From positions 1 through 6,478 of the forward strand of contig JAVVXN010000067.1 of NCBI GenBank assembly GCA_036651575.1: DNA of 6,478 nt, read 5' to 3'. Made by a program: the position numbers and the translations under genes. Positions 1 through 4,635 of the stretch are shown here, in pieces; the stretch's first letter is position 1; each line of letters begins with the position of its first letter. Origin of the DNA: JAVWGW01 sp036651575. Lineage in GTDB: Bacteria; Actinomycetota; Coriobacteriia; Coriobacteriales; Eggerthellaceae. The notes under the pieces were generated by a model. It was not told the DNA's origin, searched no databases, and saw only the letters and a list, made by a program, of their open reading frames with translations.

Positions 1-49
1 GGAAACGTCGTGCACGCTCAAGGATTATCGGCGTCCCTTTAATCCCGGT

Positions 50-77
50 GATACGCCGCAACGTCTTGCGGCGTATC
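50..77. repeat. 12-bp perfect hairpin with 4-base loop
   Basis: GATACGCCGCAA (50-61) and TTGCGGCGTATC (66-77) are perfect reverse complements around the loop CGTC. The stem is GC-rich and would be very stable in RNA. No T-run follows on either strand, so it does not read as a classical intrinsic terminator. It could be a 3'-end stabiliser of a transcript coming from the left, a U-less terminator, or a protein site. Confidence 0.6.
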
Positions 78-83
78 GGGCAA

Positions 84-105
84 GGTACGGTTACGTATCC
101 GTACC
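84..105. repeat. 7-bp hairpin following the 50-77 stem
   Basis: GGTACGG (84-90) pairs with CCGTACC (99-105) around an 8-base loop. The loop contains the palindrome TACGTA. It sits only 6 bases beyond the preceding hairpin, so the two would stack in one transcript. There is no T-tract. Confidence 0.45.
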
Positions 106-127
106 CCTACGGGCGCAACATAGCATA

Positions 128-148
128 GTGTATATACCCGATATACAC
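128..148. repeat. AT-rich 8-bp inverted repeat, possible operator
   Basis: GTGTATAT (128-135) and ATATACAC (141-148) are perfect reverse complements around ACCCG. With one bulged dinucleotide the symmetry extends outward to TAG/CTA. A TATAAT hexamer follows at 151-156 on the plus strand, so this may be an operator beside a -10 element. However, no gene with a start is seen downstream on that strand and no good -35 is present. Confidence 0.35.
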
Positions 149-178
149 ACTATAATCGCGTAATAAGGCTGCGTCAAG

Positions 179-237
179 AAAAAAGTTGCCGCGTAATCAC
201 GTTATTGTTTTTGTTATTTGTATACTACCGCGTCAAC
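179..237 (-). terminator. weak second stem followed by a six-T run
   Basis: Read on the minus strand, GTTGACGCG (237-229) can pair with CGCGGCAAC (193-185), eight of nine positions matching, and TTTTTT follows directly at 184-179. The loop is about 35 bases, far longer than usual. I therefore regard this as a possible backup terminator for the operon rather than a clear one. Confidence 0.22.
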
Positions 238-267
238 AAGGGGGTGTCTTTTTGGGACACCCCCTTG
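237..267 (-). terminator. strong hairpin downstream of the operon's last gene
   Basis: CAAGGGGGTGTC (237-248) and GACACCCCCTTG (256-267) form a perfect 12-bp stem with a 7-base loop, 69 bases past the chaperone stop codon. In the minus-strand transcript the loop reads CCAAAAA. Position and stability suggest the 3' end of the molybdoenzyme operon mRNA. The bases after the stem begin GTTGACGCGG with no U-tract, so it may act as an RNase-blocking stabiliser rather than a terminator, or work together with the T-run at 184-179. Confidence 0.45.
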
Positions 268-336
268 AAGGGAGGGAAATCATTGTTGTTGCCGCCAAGG
301 TTTGCGAGACGGGGGCGGTGTTGGTACGGCTCGATA

Positions 337-1044
337 CTATGCGGGGTTTCCTGCACTATCTTTCATGCAAAGGTGTCTATTGAGCGTATCGAAAAGGTCG
401 TCGAGGGCGGCAGGAACAAGGAGGGCAATGCCGAGAAAATAGTCTGTTGTTGCGGTTTCCTGTACCTGTTTTGCCCATTGGTGAATCCAGCGAATGGGGT
501 GTTCTGCGATGAATTGGTATGTTTCATGCAGTAGCTCATCGGCCTGGTTTTTGTTGCCGCCTTCAAAGGCCTCAAGTGTGCATTTGAGCAAATGAGCGAC
601 GAAGTCAAGCTCTAAGCCGATGTGGTCTTCGGGCTCGTGATTCAACTGGGCGATCTGCAGCCCGTAGTGCAAATACCATGCTCGTACTTGGAGTGTTTCC
701 TTTTGAAATATCATGCGTTCTTTATTGAAATACACCGATTCCCAGGGGGGAGCTGCCATCGTTTGGGTGCCCGCGAAAAGGCGTGTGGCATCGATGCGTA
801 CCTCGTGAAAATGTTCGTCGCTTAAGGTTCCGTGCTGCGCTTCACTCCAGGATCGCAACAGGCTTGCCCCGCGCATGAAGCTCTCGTCTTCAGACTCGAT
901 CGGCATTTCTTCGAACACTTTTTTGGACACCACAGATTCGAGGAATTCCTGAGTTGGGAAGAGGTAAAGTGATTTTCCCAGCGCATCAAAAAATAAACGA
1001 TAGGCCTCAAGGGTTGTGGCGAAGGTGCTATCGATGCCGATCAT
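337..1044 (-). CDS. TorD/DmsD-family molybdoenzyme chaperone
   Basis: A 235-residue cytoplasmic, all-helical chaperone of the TorD family. Known members bind the Tat signal and apoenzyme of their partner molybdoenzyme, hold it back from export until the cofactor is inserted, and assist that insertion. The family signature is visible as E-P-E-D-H at residues 137-141 followed by L-E-L-D-F-V (144-149). The upstream W-E-S-V-Y (101-105) and the W-Y-L-H-Y-G block (123-128) also fit the family. Length is normal (about 200-230 residues) and there is no signal peptide or membrane segment. The start is the ATG at 1044, six bases after an AGGAGG. It is the last gene of the operon, one base after the ferredoxin subunit stop, so translation is probably coupled. 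The partner is almost certainly the molybdoenzyme two genes upstream. Which specific chaperone subfamily it belongs to cannot be told from sequence reading alone. Confidence 0.88.
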   Translation of the reverse strand: MIGIDSTFATTLEAYRLFFDALGKSLYLFPTQEFLESVVSKKVFEEMPIESEDESFMRGASLLRSWSEAQHGTLSDEHFHEVRIDATRLFAGTQTMAAPPWESVYFNKERMIFQKETLQVRAWYLHYGLQIAQLNHEPEDHIGLELDFVAHLLKCTLEAFEGGNKNQADELLHETYQFIAEHPIRWIHQWAKQVQETATTDYFLGIALLVPAALDDLFDTLNRHLCMKDSAGNPA

Positions 1045-1045
1045 G

Positions 1046-1681
1046 TTAGGCCTCCTGGCGATAGAGCGTGGTTGAATACCCCTGGGCTATATCATATTTC
1101 GCATCGCGATGTGGCGTGATGATAACCGACGGGCTTGTCGTGGCTGAATCTGGAAGGGGGGCGACATCGCAGACGTTTCCGTATTTGGCAACGAGATCGT
1201 CGTATTCGCCGTAGTCGAGAGCGCGCATGGGGCAGGTTTCAACACATGCGGGAGCTTTGCCTTCGTCGAGTAAGTCCTTGCAGAAGTCGCACTTGCGAAT
1301 GTGTTTTGCTTCAACATCGATCTGCGGTGCATGATAGGGGCAGGCTTCGGCGCACCGGCCGCACCCGATACATTTTTCCCAGTCAGAAGTGACAATCCCG
1401 GTTTTAGTATCTTTCTGCATGGCTCCCTGGGGGCATGCAGGCACGCAGGCGGGGTTTGCGCAGTGATTGCACGACATTGAGATGTTGTAGGAAAACACGC
1501 CTTCCTGTCGCATGATTGTTGAATCGGTTGCATCCGACATCCAGGTGCCGCCATGGAACTCGCGAACAAAACGAGGACGCGGCCCCACGGAAAGATCCTG
1601 CTTATCTTTGCAGGCAATTTCGCAGGTTTTGCACCCAACGCAGGTACTTGAATCGATATGGAATGCCATTCGTGCACACAT
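1046..1681 (-). CDS. DmsB-like four-[4Fe-4S] ferredoxin subunit
   Basis: A 211-residue electron-transfer subunit of a DMSO-reductase-family complex. It passes electrons through four [4Fe-4S] clusters to the molybdenum subunit. All 16 expected cysteines are present in four groups: C14/17/20/24; C71/74/79/83; C104/107/110/114; and C131/134/146/150, the last with the long DmsB-type spacer. C2 and C171 are extra. There is no signal peptide, so if exported it would ride with the Tat substrate, as DmsB does. I place the start at the ATG at 1681, 6 bases after AAGGAGG. A longer in-frame opening to 1756 overlaps the catalytic gene and lacks support, and an ATG at 1669 is too far from the ribosome site. 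Length matches DmsB (about 200). It begins one base after the catalytic gene stop and ends one base before the chaperone start. Alternative names (NrfC-, PsrB- or YnfG-like) describe the same fold; the substrate of the complex is unknown. Confidence 0.93.
   Translation of the reverse strand: MCARMAFHIDSSTCVGCKTCEIACKDKQDLSVGPRPRFVREFHGGTWMSDATDSTIMRQEGVFSYNISMSCNHCANPACVPACPQGAMQKDTKTGIVTSDWEKCIGCGRCAEACPYHAPQIDVEAKHIRKCDFCKDLLDEGKAPACVETCPMRALDYGEYDDLVAKYGNVCDVAPLPDSATTSPSVIITPHRDAKYDIAQGYSTTLYRQEA
1051..1056 (-). promoter_or_regulatory. Shine-Dalgarno of the chaperone gene, inside the ferredoxin gene end
   Basis: AGGAGG on the minus strand lies 6 bases before the chaperone ATG and within the last codons of the ferredoxin subunit (Glu-Ala-stop). 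It fixes the chaperone start and makes translational coupling likely. Confidence 0.75.
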
Positions 1682-1682
1682 A

Positions 1683-4370
1683 TTAAGCCTCCTTAAAAAT
1701 CTCGCGTTGCGGCCATTCGGCATCGGGCACAAGGGCTTCACCCGTCCATTTTTCAACCTTTACGATGCAGCTGTTCCACGCTTCATGGCCGAATCCAACA
1801 AGGTTGGGGCCGTTGAGCACGTTGGTGCAACCCGCTTTATCAATCCCGGTTTTTTCGTCGATATCAACCCAGGCACCCTGTCCAAGAGCAAGTACGCCCG
1901 GCATCATAATGTCGGTCAGCAACAGCGGTCGTAGTACTTTCCCCCATTTTGAAGAGCACAGCACCGTTTCTCCTGTTTTAAATCCAAGAGTTTTGCCATC
2001 GAGGGGATTCATGTAGAGGGGGTGGTCGAATGCTTCACGCAAGATCGGTATGTTTCCAAAGGTGGAGTGGGCAAAACGGGGAGTATGAATGCTGACGAGC
2101 TGGAAGGGGTATTCCCCCTTAACCTTATTCGTCCAATCAGAGAACGTCTCCTCGTATCCTTCGATGCCGGGGGTGTATTTTGGGATGGGATCCACCGTTG
2201 AAAAACCGCAGGCAGCTAAGTCGTCGGCCATTGTTTGTGAGTGTATCTCGAGTTTGCCCGTTATGGTTTTGCGCGGGTTTGCTTCGGGGTCATCGCGAAA
2301 CGCTTTGAGGCAGACGAATCCAAAGTTGTCCTTTTCGGAACGAGGAACCGTGTAAATGCCATCTTCCTTAAATTGTTTGTAGTCAATGCGACCCTGTTGA
2401 GGTGCACCTTCGACACCCATTTCTTTGATGTCTTCTTCGGTAATGGATAAAAGTGTTTCGAAGGTCTTTCCGTCGTCTTTGATAACCTGTGAGGCGGCAA
2501 GTTGATTAAAGAGCTCCTGTTTGTGCGAATGAGGACTGAGCTGCTTGATGTCAACACCAAGTTTTTTGGCAAGTTCTTCAGCAATCCAAATGTCATCTTT
2601 TGCTTCAAACAGAGGTTCAACGACCTGGCTCGTTAAAAGCAGCTGCTCGCGATACCCTTGCGTAAGATCGCCGTCGCGCTCCCACTGCGTGGTAACGGGA
2701 AGTACGATGTCTGAGTATTTGGCTGTTGTAGTCATAACAATATTTTGGGTAACGACAAATTCTACCTTACGGTGTGCTTCGATAGCCTTCATAACGCCAG
2801 GTGCTTGGTTCATAAGATTGGAGTGCGTGTGATAATACATTTTTGTCTTGCATTCGCGGACGTCATCTTTGCCAGCGGTAAACTTGCCCGTCAGTACCGA
2901 TGTCCACAGTTCGTTGACGTTAATGCGGTAGTAAGGAGGCAAAGGACGGGAATACATGCCATTTGGTGCGCCGGTGAAACGAGAAGGGGAAATTCCACCG
3001 ATCGGGTTTTCAACCATTTTCATGCCGCCGGGAGTAAACCACGCATAATCACCGAGCACCCCGCCGCCAAGTACAAGACTGGGGCCGCCGACTTGCCACG
3101 TGTGGCCTTTGTCGCTGCCGGTCATGCACCCTGGTTTTCCTATGCAGCCTGCCATGGCGCCAAGGGCCATGATGGTCTGGGGCCAAGCGCAGCCATTGGT
3201 TGTTCGGGCAGGAGCGGGAGCCATGCAGATTGCAACGCGCTCGGTTGTGAGGATTTCTCGTGCGACGTTTTCTATGAGGTCGGTTGGTACGCCGCAGATT
3301 TCAGAAGCCCACGTCGGTGTTTTTGGCTGTCCATCAAAAGTTCCTAATACGTAATCTTTAAAGTTGTCTTCGGGATTTGCTCCTGCTGGCACATGATCGG
3401 CGTCGAAGCCAACGCAGCAACGGTTGAGAAAATCCCAGTCGATAAGCTTTTGTCCAGAGGCGGTATCATCTTGCAGCATGACATATGCCATAGCCATTGC
3501 GAGAGCCACGTCGGTACCGGGTCGAACGGGAATCCAATCTTCAGAAAGCGCTTGAGCGGTTGCGTTGCGGAAAATGTCAATCGAAATAAAACGGGTGCCC
3601 TTTTGTTTCATGCGCAGGTAGTTGTAGGTGGGAACGCCCGCACGACTCCAGGCGGGGTTTGATCCCCACAAGACAACGAGTTGGGTATTAAGCAGGTCGA
3701 GACGGTCGTTGAAGTCTTCATCGAGTCCGATGTAGGGAGCGATGGATCCCCAAGCACCACTCGAGCAAGCGCCCCAATTGTCCATGTACCCTCCGCGGAG
3801 GGAAAGCAAGCGGCCGATATCCCATTGACCAAACAATGAAGCAACATACCCGGGAACGACAATGGCATCGTTGCCGTATTTTTCCGTAATGCGGGTGATT
3901 TCGTCGGCAATGTAGGTGAGCGCTTCATCCCAGCTTATTCGCTCCCATTCGTCTTTGCCGCGCAGCGATCCGTCGCTTTTTCCGCCCGGTTCCCAGTTCT
4001 TGCGCTTCATGGGATATTTGAGTCGATCCGCTCCAAAGATATGTGCACGATTTGCTCTGCCGCGTGCACAGGAGCGCAAGCGGGGGCAATCGGGGGTATC
4101 TTCATGCGTTTCGTCGGTGCCCATGCGTACGCAGGAGCCGTCTTTTACGTATACTTTGTTAAATCCTCGGCTACCGCAGTCAGCCCAGCATTGAGCGGGA
4201 ACCCATTTGCCCACGCTTGCTGTTTTTTGTGTCTTGTCGGCGCCCGAAAAGCCACAACCTGCGGTTGTTGCGATGGCACCACCGGCGGCAACAAGGCCGC
4301 TCCACTTCAGGAATGATCGACGAGTGAGACCGCTTTTTTTCGGAATGTTTGCCTCTCGTATCTTGTTCAT
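1683..4370 (-). CDS. Tat-exported DmsA-like molybdopterin oxidoreductase, catalytic subunit
   Basis: An 895-residue catalytic subunit of the DMSO reductase family (bis-molybdopterin guanine dinucleotide), probably a terminal reductase outside the membrane. The Tat signal is T-R-R-S-F-L-K (16-22), then a hydrophobic stretch to about residue 37 ending T-A-G-C39, a weak lipobox that could mean lipid attachment. The Fe-S region is C61-x3-C65, with C101 in C-A-R-G-R followed by G-A-D-R-L-K-Y-P-M-K-R. The cysteine expected at 69 is Gly. The segment N-W-G-A-C-S-S-G (198-205) corresponds to the DmsA molybdenum-ligand region, with Ser203 the likely ligand. Cofactor motifs follow: W-G-S-N-P at 235-239 and W-I-P-V-R-P-G-T-D at 279-287. 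The C-terminal dinucleotide-binding domain covers about 755-870 and ends G-F-G-H-E-A-W-N-S. The ATG at 4370 follows AAGGAGG by 4 bases. Length is slightly above E. coli DmsA (about 800). First gene of the operon. The substrate cannot be inferred; DMSO, TMAO or a dietary or host compound are all possible. Confidence 0.92.
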   Translation of the reverse strand: MNKIREANIPKKSGLTRRSFLKWSGLVAAGGAIATTAGCGFSGADKTQKTASVGKWVPAQCWADCGSRGFNKVYVKDGSCVRMGTDETHEDTPDCPRLRSCARGRANRAHIFGADRLKYPMKRKNWEPGGKSDGSLRGKDEWERISWDEALTYIADEITRITEKYGNDAIVVPGYVASLFGQWDIGRLLSLRGGYMDNWGACSSGAWGSIAPYIGLDEDFNDRLDLLNTQLVVLWGSNPAWSRAGVPTYNYLRMKQKGTRFISIDIFRNATAQALSEDWIPVRPGTDVALAMAMAYVMLQDDTASGQKLIDWDFLNRCCVGFDADHVPAGANPEDNFKDYVLGTFDGQPKTPTWASEICGVPTDLIENVAREILTTERVAICMAPAPARTTNGCAWPQTIMALGAMAGCIGKPGCMTGSDKGHTWQVGGPSLVLGGGVLGDYAWFTPGGMKMVENPIGGISPSRFTGAPNGMYSRPLPPYYRINVNELWTSVLTGKFTAGKDDVRECKTKMYYHTHSNLMNQAPGVMKAIEAHRKVEFVVTQNIVMTTTAKYSDIVLPVTTQWERDGDLTQGYREQLLLTSQVVEPLFEAKDDIWIAEELAKKLGVDIKQLSPHSHKQELFNQLAASQVIKDDGKTFETLLSITEEDIKEMGVEGAPQQGRIDYKQFKEDGIYTVPRSEKDNFGFVCLKAFRDDPEANPRKTITGKLEIHSQTMADDLAACGFSTVDPIPKYTPGIEGYEETFSDWTNKVKGEYPFQLVSIHTPRFAHSTFGNIPILREAFDHPLYMNPLDGKTLGFKTGETVLCSSKWGKVLRPLLLTDIMMPGVLALGQGAWVDIDEKTGIDKAGCTNVLNGPNLVGFGHEAWNSCIVKVEKWTGEALVPDAEWPQREIFKEA
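1688..1694 (-). promoter_or_regulatory. Shine-Dalgarno that sets the ferredoxin-subunit start
   Basis: AAGGAGG on the minus strand, 6 bases upstream of ATG 1681, lies within the Lys-Glu-Ala-stop codons that end the catalytic subunit. This strong site is the reason for choosing 1681 over the longer reading that begins at 1756. Confidence 0.8.
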
Positions 4371-4401
4371 AAACCCTCCTTGTCGGAAAAGAATCGACTT
4401 C

Positions 4402-4421
4402 AGGCAATCTGCAGCTTGCCT
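4402..4421. promoter_or_regulatory. 20-bp near-perfect palindrome, candidate operator
   Basis: The half AGGCAATCTG (4402-4411) matches the reverse complement of CAGCTTGCCT (4412-4421) at nine of ten positions. It lies 8 bases downstream of the operon's -10 hexamer, about +3 to +22 of the minus-strand transcript, a classic repressor position. In RNA it could also form a hairpin in the 5' leader. The nearest regulator candidate is the winged-helix Fic-like gene 215 bases away; that link is inference. Confidence 0.55.
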
Positions 4422-4429
4422 TTATCGCC

Positions 4430-4458
4430 ATTATAAGAAGCGCTCACCAAAAAAGACT
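4430..4458 (-). promoter_or_regulatory. promoter of the molybdoenzyme operon (perfect -10, poor -35)
   Basis: On the minus strand a consensus TATAAT lies at 4435-4430, 59 bases before the catalytic-subunit ATG, predicting a start near 4423 and a leader of about 50 bases. At 17-base spacing the -35 would be AGTCTT (4458-4453), a poor match, and there is no TGn extension. A good -10 with a weak -35 would suit an activator-dependent promoter. Confidence 0.5.
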
Positions 4459-4566
4459 GTTGTTGATGAGGAGGAGAATACGCGACGAAGGGGATCCTCA
4501 AATATTTTCTCCCATGTTTTGGTTTTGAATTGAAAGGGGAATATGAATCTTTGATTTTCCGTAAAT

Positions 4567-4593
4567 CCGTTGCCGATAACGGTGTGTCAACGG
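4567..4593 (+). promoter_or_regulatory. three AACGG/CCGTT half-sites at 11-bp spacing
   Basis: CCGTT at 4567-4571, AACGG at 4578-4582 and AACGG at 4589-4593 begin exactly 11 bases apart, one helical turn each, so all face the same side of the DNA. The first two form an inverted pair and the last two a direct pair (AACGGT). The last copy overlaps the expected -35 of the Fic-like gene. This looks like a binding array for a regulator, perhaps autoregulatory. Confidence 0.4.
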
Positions 4594-4616
4594 TATTTTT
4601 GTGGTTCGCCTATAAT
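4588..4616 (+). promoter_or_regulatory. promoter of the Fic-like gene
   Basis: A consensus TATAAT lies at 4611-4616. At 17-base spacing the -35 is CAACGG (4588-4593), a poor match that coincides with one of the 11-bp-spaced repeats. The predicted transcript would begin near 4623, leaving a very short leader before the ATG at 4636, and arguing against starts upstream of 4616. Confidence 0.42.
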
Positions 4617-4622
4617 GAAAAC

Positions 4623-4627
4623 AAGGG
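4623..4627 (+). promoter_or_regulatory. ribosome binding site deciding the Fic-like start
   Basis: AAGGG lies 8 bases before ATG 4636. The in-frame TTG at 4570 and ATG at 4615 have no such site, and the latter overlaps the -10. ATG 4654 has a weaker alternative, GGTGAGG (4638-4644), 9 bases upstream, and remains possible. Confidence 0.45.
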
Positions 4628-4635
4628 AAAGTGAG

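Larger units (their letters stand above)
1..336. other. gene-free left flank rich in hairpins
   Basis: No convincing gene is visible here. The stretch carries four separate inverted repeats (listed individually) and an AT-rich segment around 120-225. One plus-strand frame stays open from base 2 to a TAA at 161-163 (53 codons) and another from base 3 to a TAG near 123. Both run through the strong hairpins, and neither gives a protein I recognise, so a gene tail entering from the left is possible but unsupported. An 8-bp direct repeat CGCGTAAT occurs at 157-164 and 190-197. I see no tRNA or rRNA. Confidence 0.5.

Noticed and set aside
2..163. Tail of a plus-strand gene entering from the left edge (53 open codons)
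   Set aside because: A second frame is also open over most of it, the reading passes through two strong hairpins, and no family resemblance is seen. Kept only as a possibility.
186..534. Short plus-strand open frames beside and over the chaperone gene
   Set aside because: They are mostly antisense to the chaperone gene or span the 237-267 hairpin, and the peptides show no domain features.
1682..1756. 25-residue N-terminal extension of the ferredoxin subunit overlapping the catalytic gene
   Set aside because: The extension has no ribosome site and encodes no recognisable segment, while ATG 1681 has AAGGAGG at 6-base spacing and gives a normal DmsB-like N-terminus.
2745..3347. 200-codon plus-strand open frame inside the molybdoenzyme gene
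   Set aside because: It is the antisense shadow of a strongly conserved coding region and its translation has no family features.
4570..4635. 22-residue N-terminal extension of the Fic-like protein from a TTG start
   Set aside because: No Shine-Dalgarno precedes it, it contains the likely -10 hexamer and the phased repeats, and it has no Fic-like residues.
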